DNA of 64,000 bases from Mycobacterium sp. ACS4054 (lineage in GTDB: Bacteria; Actinomycetota; Actinomycetes; Mycobacteriales; Mycobacteriaceae). The position numbers and the translations under genes are program-made. The notes beneath the pieces were generated by a model. That model was given only the letters and a program-made list of their open reading frames with translations. It was not told the DNA's origin and ran no database searches. This document shows positions 28,935 to 36,979 of the stretch, one piece after another (positions within the stretch are counted from its first letter, which is position 1; each line of letters opens with the position of its first letter). The DNA lies in assembly GCF_001667275.1 (NCBI RefSeq), contig NZ_LZHV01000034.1:1-64000 (forward strand). Reading direction: 5' to 3'.

Positions 28935-29186
28935 ATGACCAATGAAGACACCCGCGCGGTGGTGCTGTCCGTGCTGACCTCCATCGCCCCCGAAATCGAT
29001 CCCGACGACATCGCCGACGACGTCCTGCTGCGCGACCAGGTCGACCTGGATTCCATGGACTGGCTGAGCTTCCTGCGTGGGATCCACCGGAAACTGCATG
29101 TCGACATCCCGGAATCGGACTACGCGTCGCTGCGGACGCTGGCCGATGTGGTCGGCTACGTGGAAGCCAACGCGTCCAAGGTTTGA
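28935..29186 (+). CDS. Acyl carrier protein, stand-alone
   Basis: An 83-residue acidic four-helix carrier with the phosphopantetheine attachment Ser about 40 in DLDSMDW. It starts 6 bp after E2, so it belongs to the 2-oxoacid dehydrogenase operon, an unusual partner. Carrier proteins hold acyl chains as thioesters; here the acyl-CoA synthetase or E2 product, or the KAS III pair at 4793-6767, may supply or use it (inference). It is not the housekeeping AcpM, which has a long C-terminal extension. Confidence 0.87.
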   Translation: MTNEDTRAVVLSVLTSIAPEIDPDDIADDVLLRDQVDLDSMDWLSFLRGIHRKLHVDIPESDYASLRTLADVVGYVEANASKV

Positions 29187-29211
29187 GCCGAAAATCGCAC
29201 AGGGGGTTGAG

Positions 29212-30192
29212 ATGAGGGGCAGGACGCCCGACATCGGCGTGCTCGAAAACGCGGTGCTGTTGGCCTGCCGTGCCCCGTCGGTGCACAACAGCCAGCCGTG
29301 GCGCTGGGTGGCCGAGGACGGCGTGCTGCGCCTGTTCGTGGAGCGGCACCGCGCGATACCCGCCACCGACGACTCCGGGCGAGAGGTGATCCTGTCCTGC
29401 GGCGCCGTCCTGGACCACCTGTGCGTCGCCATGACCGCCGCCGGCTGGGCGCCGAAGGTCGAGCGGTTTGCGGACCCGGACGACCCCGACCAGCTGGCCT
29501 CGGTCACCTTCAGCCCGCTGGAGGACATCACCGAGGCGCAGCGTCGCCGCGCCGAGGCCATCCTGCAGCGCCGCACCGACCGGCTCCCGCTGGGACGCCC
29601 GACGTATTGGGAGCTGTTCGAGCCCACGCTGCGCGCCGCCTTCGACGGGGGCCTGGTCACCCTGGATGTGCTCGCCGACGACATGCGCCCGTTGTTGGTG
29701 GAGGCTTCGCTGCTCACCGAGGAGCTTCGCCGCGAGGACATCTACTACCACGCCGAACTCGACTGGTGGACTTCGTCTTTCGCACTGGCCGAGGGGATCC
29801 CGCCGACCGCCCTGGCGTCCGACAAGGAGAGCTGGCGGGTAGACGTGGCGCGCAGCTTCCCTGTCAGGAGCCACGCCGACCGGCGCGGCGACATCAACGT
29901 CGATTGGGCGAAAATCCTTGTGCTGTCGACGCCCGACGACACCAGGTTGGACGTGTTGCGGTGCGGCGAAGTGCTGTCCACGGTGTTGCTGGAATGCACG
30001 GCGGCCGGAATGGCGACGTGCCCGCTCACGCACCTGATCGAGCTCGACGAAAGCCGCGACATCGTGCGCGAACTCACCGGCCGGCGCGGCGAGCCGCAAG
30101 TGCTGATCCGCGCGGGGATCGCCCCGCCGGCGGAACTACTGCCGGCGGCGACACCCCGGCGCCCGCTGGCGGATGTGCTGCAGATCCGCTAG
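29212..30192 (+). CDS. Acg-family nitroreductase-fold flavoprotein (copy 3)
   Basis: A 326-residue Acg-type protein (CRAPSVHNSQPWRW, EVILSCGAVLDHL, QRRTDRLPLG). Start ATG 29212 follows AGGGGG and lies 25 bp after the ACP gene, making it the last gene of the acyl-CoA synthetase-E1-E2-ACP operon. Like copy 1, which precedes the KAS III pair, it is tied to acyl metabolism genes, hinting at a shared redox role. FMN binding is expected; catalysis is unproven. Confidence 0.85.
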   Translation: MRGRTPDIGVLENAVLLACRAPSVHNSQPWRWVAEDGVLRLFVERHRAIPATDDSGREVILSCGAVLDHLCVAMTAAGWAPKVERFADPDDPDQLASVTFSPLEDITEAQRRRAEAILQRRTDRLPLGRPTYWELFEPTLRAAFDGGLVTLDVLADDMRPLLVEASLLTEELRREDIYYHAELDWWTSSFALAEGIPPTALASDKESWRVDVARSFPVRSHADRRGDINVDWAKILVLSTPDDTRLDVLRCGEVLSTVLLECTAAGMATCPLTHLIELDESRDIVRELTGRRGEPQVLIRAGIAPPAELLPAATPRRPLADVLQIR

Positions 30193-30212
30193 CCAAAGCC
30201 TTTGGTCCCCGG
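30193..30212. promoter_or_regulatory. DosR box 1 upstream of PNPOx-like gene
   Basis: AAGCCTTTGGTCCCCGG has a perfect GTCCC half. It begins directly after the Acg copy 3 stop and ends 81 bp before the next start. Confidence 0.6.
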
Positions 30213-30214
30213 GC

Positions 30215-30234
30215 CGCGGGACCTTCGGCCGACG
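30215..30234. promoter_or_regulatory. DosR box 2 upstream of PNPOx-like gene
   Basis: The core GGGACCTTCGGCC has a perfect GGGAC half and lies in tandem, 22 bp from box 1. Confidence 0.6.
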
Positions 30235-30293
30235 CTGTCGGCCGGCCGCCGCAATACCATCGACGGGAGCGCTGCCGATGAAGGGGATGACTG

Positions 30294-30710
30294 ATGTCGC
30301 TGATCGATGATGGGGTTTCCATCCTGCCGGTGAACGAATGCTGGGACCTGATCGCGGGCGTGACGCTGGGCCGCCTGGTCACCAGTGTGGGCGGGCAGCC
30401 GGAGATCTTTCCGGTCAACTACGCCGTCCAGCGCCACACCGTGCTGTTTCGCACCGCGGAGGGCACCAAGCTGGTCAGCACCGCGATCAACAACCGGGTG
30501 CTGTTCGAGGTCGACGACCACAATGTCGCCGAAGGCTGGAGCGTGATCATCAAGGGCGTCGCGCGCTCCCTGCGCACCAACGAGGACATCGAGGAAGCCG
30601 AACGCGCGCAGGTGCTGCCTTGGACGCCGTCGGAGAAATCGCACTACGTGCGGATCATTCCCGAGATCGTCACCGGCCGCCGGTTCCGGTTCGGCGCGCC
30701 GGAGGACTGA
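30294..30710 (+). CDS. PNPOx-like split-barrel flavin/F420-binding protein
   Basis: A 138-residue split-barrel protein of the pyridoxamine-phosphate-oxidase-like superfamily (GRLVTSVGGQPEIFPVNY, VLFRTAEGTKL, GWSVIIKGVARSL). Related DosR-regulon protein Rv3129 has the same middle motif. Such proteins bind FMN or F420 and may be reductases or flavin carriers. ATG 30294 lies 59 bp after the second of two DosR boxes. It is convergent with a USP gene 7 bp away. Confidence 0.8.
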   Translation: MSLIDDGVSILPVNECWDLIAGVTLGRLVTSVGGQPEIFPVNYAVQRHTVLFRTAEGTKLVSTAINNRVLFEVDDHNVAEGWSVIIKGVARSLRTNEDIEEAERAQVLPWTPSEKSHYVRIIPEIVTGRRFRFGAPED

Positions 30711-30717
30711 CCCACCG

Positions 30718-31509
30718 CTACCGCACGACGAGCACGGAGCATTCGGGGTGCCGGAACAACGGATGCCCCTGTGGCCCGACCAACCGCGCGAGCTGGCCGG
30801 CCTCGTCGTGGCCGATGACGGCGAGCTGCACTCGCTCGTTGTTGGAGTTCAGGAAGCTGGCGATGGCGTGCTTCGTGGCGATCGGGTAGACGCGCACCTC
30901 CGGATAGGGCTGTCGCCACTGCGTTATCCGTCGCTCGAACTTCCCGTCGGCATATTCGGTGAGTTCCTCGGGGCGGCCGCCGAGGATCAGCATGGGAGCC
31001 CTGCGCAACTTCGCCTCCGCCGCAGCGCAATTCACGACGTCGTCGTTTCCGGGGGTGTCGGTCATCCGGACGATGACCCAATTGATGTCCGGCGGCGGCC
31101 GCTCGGAGCCGGTCCGCAACACCACGACCGGACAGTGGGCCTTCTCCGCGAGCTCGGTGGCCGTCGAACCGACGATGGAGCGCGCGTAGCGTCCGATGCC
31201 GACGCAGCCCACGCAGATCATCTCGGCCCGGGAGGACGCCTCGATCAGCACCGAGCCGGCGGGCCCCCGCGGCACGTCGGTTTCCACCTCGACACACTTG
31301 CCGGTGGCCGCCACCGCCGCTTCGGCTTCCTGCAGCGACTTCTCGGCGTGCGCGAGATCGCGTTCGTAGTCTTCGGGAGACTCGTGCGTCGGCTTGACAA
31401 CGGATATGAGACGCAGGGGTGCGCCGCGGGTGATCGCCTCGTCGACGGCCCATAGCGCGGCGGCGATCGCCGCAGACGAACCGTCGATCCCCACCACGAT
31501 TGGTTTCAC
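30718..31509 (-). CDS. Universal stress protein, second domain degenerate
   Basis: A 263-residue USP ([21 protein letters not shown], with GCVGIGRYARSIVGS in domain 1; GHDEAGQLARLVGP, degenerate, in domain 2). GTG 31509 is chosen for GGGAGG upstream. It belongs to the Rv3134c-type subgroup, like the copies at 14187, 19442 and 20269. No convincing DosR box was found just upstream; it may be read from the gene at 31577-32221, 67 bp away. Confidence 0.87.
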   Translation of the reverse strand: MKPIVVGIDGSSAAIAAALWAVDEAITRGAPLRLISVVKPTHESPEDYERDLAHAEKSLQEAEAAVAATGKCVEVETDVPRGPAGSVLIEASSRAEMICVGCVGIGRYARSIVGSTATELAEKAHCPVVVLRTGSERPPPDINWVIVRMTDTPGNDDVVNCAAAEAKLRRAPMLILGGRPEELTEYADGKFERRITQWRQPYPEVRVYPIATKHAIASFLNSNNERVQLAVIGHDEAGQLARLVGPQGHPLFRHPECSVLVVR

Positions 31510-31576
31510 CGTCCGGGCCTCCCTTCGTTCCCTGTCGCGCGGGCCGACGGCCCACACGCGCCAAAGACCAAAACTG

Positions 31577-32221
31577 TCAACTTGTTTCGACCGAGGAGCG
31601 GACCGGCTCCAGCAGGGTGAGTCGCTCCGCCCGCCGCTTGATCGCGAGCAACAACGCGCGCGTCCCGAGCGCGATCAGCGGCCTGGCCAGTTCGAGGACG
31701 AACACCTCGCCGGGGTAGCGCAACGCGATCCGGGCACGCGCCAGCAGTCGGACGCGGTCCTCCCAGTGCGGCTGCACGTTTAAGGACAGGACCACATTCC
31801 AGTGCGGATCGGACCGCATGGCATGGAGCACGACGTACTTTTGGGGCACTATTTCCGCGACACGCAATGTCAGCCCGTCGGGTAACCCCAGCCAGCCCTC
31901 GGGCGCCAGGCGGACGACATCCCCCACCCGCAGGGTATCGCTACCACTTTGCCCGACAGGGCTTTTCATCCCCGCATTGTCGTACCGCTCGCCCCGATCC
32001 CGCCCCAACCGCAGCAACCAGGACCAGACGACGGGTGTGGTCGCGTCGATGTCGACCGCTTCGGTGGTCTGCACCGCCGGATCTCCCACCAGGGGGTCGC
32101 CCGGAAAGCGCATCTGCGACTCGGCCTTGGTGGCGCCCCAGTTGCGGTAATACCTGCGCGCGCCGTAGAGAACGGCGAGCAGCGCGGTGGTCCGGGCAAT
32201 CCGCTTCGTCGTGTTGGCCAT
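31577..32221 (-). CDS. START/SRPBCC-like lipid-binding protein
   Basis: A 214-residue protein with a hydrophobic N-terminal segment (about residues 10-20) then an SRPBCC-type core: AVDIDATTPVVWSWLLRLG, DVVRLAPEGW and a long C-terminal helix rich in Arg/Leu. The fold usually binds hydrophobic ligands. ATG 32221 lies 32 bp from one of the best DosR boxes. It was not matched by me to a named M. tuberculosis gene; the family call rests on pattern, not on catalytic residues. Confidence 0.65.
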   Translation of the reverse strand: MANTTKRIARTTALLAVLYGARRYYRNWGATKAESQMRFPGDPLVGDPAVQTTEAVDIDATTPVVWSWLLRLGRDRGERYDNAGMKSPVGQSGSDTLRVGDVVRLAPEGWLGLPDGLTLRVAEIVPQKYVVLHAMRSDPHWNVVLSLNVQPHWEDRVRLLARARIALRYPGEVFVLELARPLIALGTRALLLAIKRRAERLTLLEPVRSSVETS

Positions 32222-32253
32222 GGCGCCAGTGTGCGCGGGCCACCCGACCCCTG

Positions 32254-32273
32254 CGAGGGTCCTTGGTCCCCGG
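32254..32273. promoter_or_regulatory. DosR box upstream of SRPBCC-like gene
   Basis: The core GGGTCCTTGGTCCCCGG is almost identical to the 23859 box; it ends 77 bp after and begins 33 bp before the flanking starts of interest, and points to the minus-strand gene. Confidence 0.7.
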
Positions 32274-32298
32274 TGCGCGCGCCGATGTGCCCTGCGCG

Positions 32299-33102
32299 CT
32301 AGCCGGCCGGGGTGATCAGGCCGTAATGCCCGTCGTAGCGGTGGTATAGCACGCTGGCGCAACCGTGGTCGGCGTCGATGAAGAACAGGAACGGTAGGCC
32401 CAGCAGGGCAAGCCGGTCGGCGGCCCCCTCCTCGGTGAGGCACGGCAGCGGTTGTGCGCTGACGGTCACGGGCAGCGCGTGCTCGCTCACCCGGTCGGCG
32501 AACTCCGGGGCCGCCAACGCAAGGCGGTAGCCCGTCGCCCCGGCGCGATACAGCACGCCTGCGATGCCCGTCCCTTTCTCCGTGAACAGGTGAAAGTCGT
32601 AGTCGAGCGAGTTCATTTCGTGGGCGGCGTCGTCGAGGGTGCACGCCGCCATCGTGAACGACTTACGGCGGATGACCCGGCGCTCGTCTGCCGGACGGGG
32701 GAAGTAATTTCCCCGGTGCGCCGGCTCGGAATCGTGCCGCCATTCGTCGTGGCCGGGCGCCGGGCGCTCGCCGCGGCGCGCCTCCCAGTGTGCGGCCGTG
32801 CGTTCCAGCCGGCGCCGCAACCGCGCCGCGAGGAGGTCGACCGCCTCGTGCGCCGTGCCGGCCTGGACCTGGGCGCGGACCGGCCGGCCGTCGACATCGA
32901 GATTGGCCTGCGCGACGACGGGCCGCCGCACCGCCGGATCGCGGTGCCTGGTCAGCCTGACGCGGGCGTGCAGCACCGGTCGGCTCGCGAACCGCGCGAG
33001 TTCACCGATCTTGCCGCGCGCGTATTCGGCGGCCGAGGGCGGCTCGTCACGCAGGGTGACCTGGACGTCGACATGCTGTGCCGATTCAGTCGTTTCAGAC
33101 AT
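32299..33102 (-). CDS. rafH: Ribosome hibernation factor RafH (Rv0079-like)
   Basis: A 267-residue HPF-family protein. Residues about 10-100 form the S30AE-like ribosome-binding domain (DVQVTLRDEPPSAAEYARGKIGEL); about 150-262 form the C-terminal dimerisation-like domain (RRKSFTMAACTLDDAAHEMNSLDYDFHLF). The architecture and length resemble M. tuberculosis Rv0079 (273 residues), the DosR-controlled hibernation factor. It would stabilise inactive 70S ribosomes during hypoxia. ATG 33102 is used; GTG 33120 is possible. DosR boxes lie 34-73 bp upstream. Confidence 0.85.
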   Translation of the reverse strand: MSETTESAQHVDVQVTLRDEPPSAAEYARGKIGELARFASRPVLHARVRLTRHRDPAVRRPVVAQANLDVDGRPVRAQVQAGTAHEAVDLLAARLRRRLERTAAHWEARRGERPAPGHDEWRHDSEPAHRGNYFPRPADERRVIRRKSFTMAACTLDDAAHEMNSLDYDFHLFTEKGTGIAGVLYRAGATGYRLALAAPEFADRVSEHALPVTVSAQPLPCLTEEGAADRLALLGLPFLFFIDADHGCASVLYHRYDGHYGLITPAG

Positions 33103-33135
33103 GCCTAAAGTGCTACTCACCGAACCGGTTGCGAG

Positions 33136-33155
33136 ACAGGGCCGAAGGTCACCGG
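33136..33155. promoter_or_regulatory. DosR box 1 upstream of rafH
   Basis: The core GGGCCGAAGGTCACCGG lies 34 bp upstream of the rafH start. Confidence 0.6.
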
Positions 33156-33175
33156 ACCGGGACGTTGGCGGCGGT
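33156..33175. promoter_or_regulatory. DosR box 2 upstream of rafH
   Basis: The core GGGACGTTGGCGG has a perfect GGGAC half and a weak right half, and directly abuts box 1. Confidence 0.45.
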
Positions 33176-33420
33176 CGTGCAGCCAGAACGAACGGAGGTC
33201 CTCACCGGTCGTGACTTCGGTCCCTATCGAGCCGCCCGGCGAGCTACTGAAATGGGGTTGTGACTGCGACAATGCCCGCAACCCAGCGACGCAGAAATGC
33301 ATCCATCGTCGGCGCGGAAGTGATCGTGCTCGAGTCGCATCCGGCGTGGATTTCGGTGCGGCGATACGAAGCTGAGTTGCTTGAGTCGATGCGCCGGCAT
33401 CCGTCGTCGATGGCCCGTCC

Positions 33421-34818
33421 GTGACTCGTCTGACGGCCGCTCGGCGGTTGCTGGCGCTGTCGGCGACCGTCCTCACGCTGTGGGCCGGCGCGCCGGGCAT
33501 GGCGGCCGCCGATAGCGGGCGCCCGCAAGCCAAGCCCGAGGAACGCGCGGCGGCGCTTATCCGGCCGTCCATCATGTATCTCGCCGGCGAGGGCTACGGC
33601 CTGGTCCGATTGCCGAGCGGCGAGATCCTGTCCCAATTCGGGCGGGGCTCCAGCATGCCGTTCCTGGCCACCTGGAACTGCACGGCCTTCGTCGTCAACC
33701 CCGACGGGTGGGTGGCCACGGCGGGTCACTGCGTCGATCCGGCGAGCGCCACGGAACTGATCCTCAAGCGGGCCGCCACCGAATATCGGAGCGAGTTTCC
33801 GGACGCACCCGAGTCGAGCGATCCGGCAACCACTTTGGAGTGGCTGGGCAAGAACGCGCGGGTGGAAGGCGATTCGCCAGGCCAGGGTCCCCACGTCAGC
33901 GTCGCGCTGATGTCCGGCACGGGAACGAAACTCGCGGACAAGATGGTCGCCAACATCGTTGATTTCCGGCCCCTCGGAAAGGGCGACGCCGCGCTGCTCA
34001 AGGTCGCCAAGCGCAACCTGCCGTCGTCCGAACTGGCCACCGACGCCGAGGTCACCATCGGGACGCCCGTTCTCACCGTCGGCTACCCGGAGAGCACCCA
34101 AAACGTCACCGGCCCTTCGCTGGACCCCACCTACAAGAGCGGCAAGGTCAGCAAGAAGTCCATCGCCGGGTCGAACCCCGCCTACGAGATCGACGCCGCG
34201 ATGACCGAGGGCATGAGCGGCGGGCCGACGATCGGGCTGAACGGAAAGGTGGTCGGCCTGAACAGCTTCGCCCCCGCCGGCGAATCCCAGCCCTTCAACT
34301 TCATCGCCCCGGCCGACGGCGTGGCGGCGATATTGGCCGCCAAGGGCGTCAAGCCGATGCTGGGACCCGCCGACCGGTTCTATCGCAAGGGGCTCGCCGA
34401 CTTCTATGCGGGTCACTACACCGATGCGATCGGCGAGTTCGATCAGACGCTGGCGATGTCGCCCGGCTATCCCGGGCTGGACGATTTGAAGACGACCGCG
34501 GTCAATCTGCGCCAGCAGTACGGGGACGCCTCGTCGCTGAGCGGGAAGAATCTGTTGGCCTACATCGTGATCAGCGTGGCCTCGGTGATCGCCCTGGGCG
34601 CCGGACTGACGTTCTTGGGGCTTCGGCTGCGGCGGCCGCGCGGTCCGGCACCCGAGGCTCAACCGCTTCGCCTGATGCCCCGTGAATCGGGCGCCGACGA
34701 GCCGCACTTCTGCGCGCATTGCGGGGCCGAACATCATCGCAGCGAACTGTTCTGCCCGAATTGCGGCAAGCGCATCGAGGTTCCGGCGGCGGCGCGGGGC
34801 ACGGGGTTGATCTCTTGA
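33421..34818 (+). CDS. Membrane-anchored trypsin-like serine protease with zinc ribbon
   Basis: A 465-residue protein. A signal peptide covers residues 1-31 (ends GMAAAD). The chymotrypsin/HtrA-like domain has His103 (TAGHC), Asp189 (GDAALLKV) and Ser266 (GMSGGP). A TPR-like helix pair follows at about 316-366, then a transmembrane helix at about 379-401 with the basic RLRRPR after it, and a C-terminal zinc ribbon with Cys431/434 and Cys445/448. The protease is therefore predicted to face out and the zinc ribbon the cytosol. Start GTG 33421 is the first in-frame start. It is divergent from rafH. No DosR box is clearly placed for it. Confidence 0.85.
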   Translation: MTRLTAARRLLALSATVLTLWAGAPGMAAADSGRPQAKPEERAAALIRPSIMYLAGEGYGLVRLPSGEILSQFGRGSSMPFLATWNCTAFVVNPDGWVATAGHCVDPASATELILKRAATEYRSEFPDAPESSDPATTLEWLGKNARVEGDSPGQGPHVSVALMSGTGTKLADKMVANIVDFRPLGKGDAALLKVAKRNLPSSELATDAEVTIGTPVLTVGYPESTQNVTGPSLDPTYKSGKVSKKSIAGSNPAYEIDAAMTEGMSGGPTIGLNGKVVGLNSFAPAGESQPFNFIAPADGVAAILAAKGVKPMLGPADRFYRKGLADFYAGHYTDAIGEFDQTLAMSPGYPGLDDLKTTAVNLRQQYGDASSLSGKNLLAYIVISVASVIALGAGLTFLGLRLRRPRGPAPEAQPLRLMPRESGADEPHFCAHCGAEHHRSELFCPNCGKRIEVPAAARGTGLIS

Positions 34819-34834
34819 CCGATCACGCGCCGCG

Positions 34835-35239
34835 ATGAGCGCGGAACTCTCCACGAGATTGGCGACCCCGTTCGACGACGCGGTGGCCCGGACCCGAGAG
34901 GCGCTCTCGCGGAGCGGTTTTGGCGTGGTCACCGAGATCGACGTCAGGGCGAAACTGCACGCTCAGCTCGGCGTGGAGATGGAGGACTACCTCATCCTGG
35001 GGGCGTGCGATCCGGCGCTGGCTTATCGGGCGATCAGCGTGGATCGCGAGATTGGGCTGCTGCTGCCGTGCAACATGCTGGTGCGCACCGACCCGGGCGA
35101 CCCGGGCACGGTGATCGTCGAGGCGATGGATCCCGGACTGCTGGTCGAGGTGACCGGCGAGCCGGCGCTCATCAGCATCGCGGCCGAGGTCACCGAGAAC
35201 CTGCGTGCCGCGATTGCGTCGCTGACCGAAAGCGATTGA
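34835..35239 (+). CDS. DUF302-family protein
   Basis: A 134-residue DUF302 protein (FDDAVARTREALSRSGFGVVTEIDV, LGACDPALAYRA, LPCNMLVR). Members have a TT1751-like fold and unknown function, often near sulfur or redox genes. ATG 34835 lies 16 bp after the protease stop. Its last 50 bp overlap the 3' end of the convergent hydrogenase-maturation protease gene. Confidence 0.85.
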   Translation: MSAELSTRLATPFDDAVARTREALSRSGFGVVTEIDVRAKLHAQLGVEMEDYLILGACDPALAYRAISVDREIGLLLPCNMLVRTDPGDPGTVIVEAMDPGLLVEVTGEPALISIAAEVTENLRAAIASLTESD

Positions 35240-35690
35240 TCTCGGCGGCCACCATGTCGATCACCAGCGGCACGGCGCGCGCGACCGTCGGAGTGAGCCC
35301 GTCGCCGGCGCCGGTGTCCGCCGCCTCGACGGCGAAGACCACCACCGCGCCCGGCACCCGCCCGAGCACCCGAGCCAGCGCGTGGGTGTCGCCGATATCG
35401 ACGCTGTGCGAGCTCAACCCCTCGGGCTGGTCGGGCACCTCGTCCAACTGATATCGATGGATGCGACCCGGGTTGGCGGGCGTGGCGATCGCCGCGTCGA
35501 CGATCACGGCCAGCCCCGCCCCGGTCCAGGCCTCGAGAAGGGCCGTGGGTTCCGCAACATCGGTTTTCACAACGACATTCGGCCACACGAGGTCGCGCAA
35601 AGCCGTGGCGACGGCGACACCGACGCCGTCGTCGCGGCGGTAAGGGTTGCCGAGGCCGACGACTACGACCCGTCCAGCGTCGCCGGTCAT
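35190..35690 (-). CDS. [NiFe]-hydrogenase maturation protease (HycI/HyaD family)
   Basis: A 166-residue endopeptidase family member with VVVGLGNPYRRDDGVG at the N-terminus (nickel-sensing Asp/Glu residues nearby) and a conserved SSHSVDIGDTHALA region. It would remove the short C-terminal tail of HyhL after nickel insertion. ATG 35690 overlaps the hyhL stop by 4 bp, so it is the last gene of the hydrogenase operon. Its 3' end overlaps the DUF302 gene on the other strand. Confidence 0.88.
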   Translation of the reverse strand: MTGDAGRVVVVGLGNPYRRDDGVGVAVATALRDLVWPNVVVKTDVAEPTALLEAWTGAGLAVIVDAAIATPANPGRIHRYQLDEVPDQPEGLSSHSVDIGDTHALARVLGRVPGAVVVFAVEAADTGAGDGLTPTVARAVPLVIDMVAAEINRFRSATQSRHAGSR

Positions 35691-36979
35691 CCCCGCTCCA
35701 CCGTCAGCGTCAGGAAGTGCGCCGAACACGAAATGCACGGGTCGTAGCTGCGGATCAGCTGTTCGCACAACCCGGTGAGCGCGGCGTCGTCGAGCGCGAG
35801 GTTGCCGGAGACCAGCCGGGCCAGGTCCGCCTCGATGGCCCCCTGATTCTGCGACGTCGGCGGAATCATCGTTGCGGCCGACACCAGCCCGTCCTCGTCG
35901 ATCCGGTATTGGTGGTACAGCAGGCCGCGGGGCGCCTCACTGACCCCGTGGCCGACGCCGGCGCGAGCGGGGACGGGAACGAACGGGCGCGCCGGGCGCT
36001 GGTATTCATCGATGATGCGCAGCGCCTCTTCGAGCGCGTAGACGACTTCGACGGCGCGCACGACGATGCTGCGGAACGGGTTTCGGCATTCGCCCGCCAG
36101 CCCGGCGCCGGCCGCCGCCGCAGCGGCGATCGGAGACAGCGCGTCCGCGTTCAGCGAGTACCGCGCCAGCGGACCGGTCAGGTAGCGACCCCCGTCGAGC
36201 GTGGCGTGCAGGGCGGTGGAGTGCGGCAGCTGTGATTCCGCGACGTGGTCGGTGAACTCGGCCACGCCGAACGCCGGACCGGCGCTGCGTGCGATGACAC
36301 CGTTCTCGATCGGATACCGACCCGCCGCCGTGAGCGCCAGGAACTCGTGGTCGAGCTCGAGATCGGGGAATTCGAATCCGGACACCCACTCGACCGTCGC
36401 CACGGCGTCGTCCAGCGCGCGACGCAACAGCTCTTGGAGCGGGGCGAATTCGGATCGCGTTGGGACGGAATAGAATCCACCCAGGCGGACGTTGACCGGG
36501 TGGATCGCCCGGCCGCCGACGAATTCCATCAGCCGATTGCCCGCCTTCTTCAGCGCCAGCCCCCGCTCGACGACCTCCCGGTGGTCGCGCGCCATGCCGA
36601 CGATGTCGTCGTAGCCGAGGAAGTCCGGCGCGTGCAGCAGGTAGATGTGCAGGGCGTGGCTGTTGATCCACTCGCCGCAGTAGAGCAACCGCCGCAGCGC
36701 GACGAGCTCGTCGTCCACCTGAACCCCGCAGGCGTCCTCGATGGCATTGCAGGCGCTGACCTGATAGGCGACCGGGCAGATGCCGCAGACGCGCGCCGTC
36801 AGGTCGGGCGGTTCGGTGTGGGCGCGTCCGCGCAGGAACGCCTCGAAAAACCGTGGCGGCTCATAGATGTTGAGCTGCACGCTGCGCAGTTCCCCGTCCC
36901 GCAGGGCGACGTGGAGCGCGCCCTCCCCCTCGACGCGGGTCAACGCGCCGACGCTGAGGGTGCGCTCGGAGGAATTCAC
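35687..36979 (-). CDS. hyhL: Group 3b [NiFe]-hydrogenase large subunit HyhL
   Basis: A 430-residue catalytic subunit. The nickel-binding L1 motif RVCGICPVAYQ (Cys65, Cys68) and L2 motif DPCISCSAH (Cys415, Cys418, His421) are complete; nine residues follow His421 as the tail expected to be cleaved. GTG 36979 overlaps the hyhS stop (GTGA). It belongs to the soluble NAD(P)-linked group 3b ('sulfhydrogenase') type, known in M. smegmatis as DosR-controlled Hyd3. It probably disposes of reductant as H2, or the reverse, in the cytosol. Confidence 0.93.
   Translation of the reverse strand: MNSSERTLSVGALTRVEGEGALHVALRDGELRSVQLNIYEPPRFFEAFLRGRAHTEPPDLTARVCGICPVAYQVSACNAIEDACGVQVDDELVALRRLLYCGEWINSHALHIYLLHAPDFLGYDDIVGMARDHREVVERGLALKKAGNRLMEFVGGRAIHPVNVRLGGFYSVPTRSEFAPLQELLRRALDDAVATVEWVSGFEFPDLELDHEFLALTAAGRYPIENGVIARSAGPAFGVAEFTDHVAESQLPHSTALHATLDGGRYLTGPLARYSLNADALSPIAAAAAAGAGLAGECRNPFRSIVVRAVEVVYALEEALRIIDEYQRPARPFVPVPARAGVGHGVSEAPRGLLYHQYRIDEDGLVSAATMIPPTSQNQGAIEADLARLVSGNLALDDAALTGLCEQLIRSYDPCISCSAHFLTLTVERG

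Larger units (their letters stand above)
33103..33420. other. Divergent intergenic region rafH / serine protease
   Basis: This 318-bp stretch has no convincing gene. It holds two DosR-like boxes near the rafH side. In-frame stops at 33373 and 33382 close off any upstream start for the protease gene. Nothing else is recognised. Confidence 0.6.

Noticed and set aside
31541..31553. GGGCCGACGGCCC palindrome upstream of the USP at 30718
   Set aside because: It resembles a DosR box but the centre is one base too short, so the half-sites are out of register.
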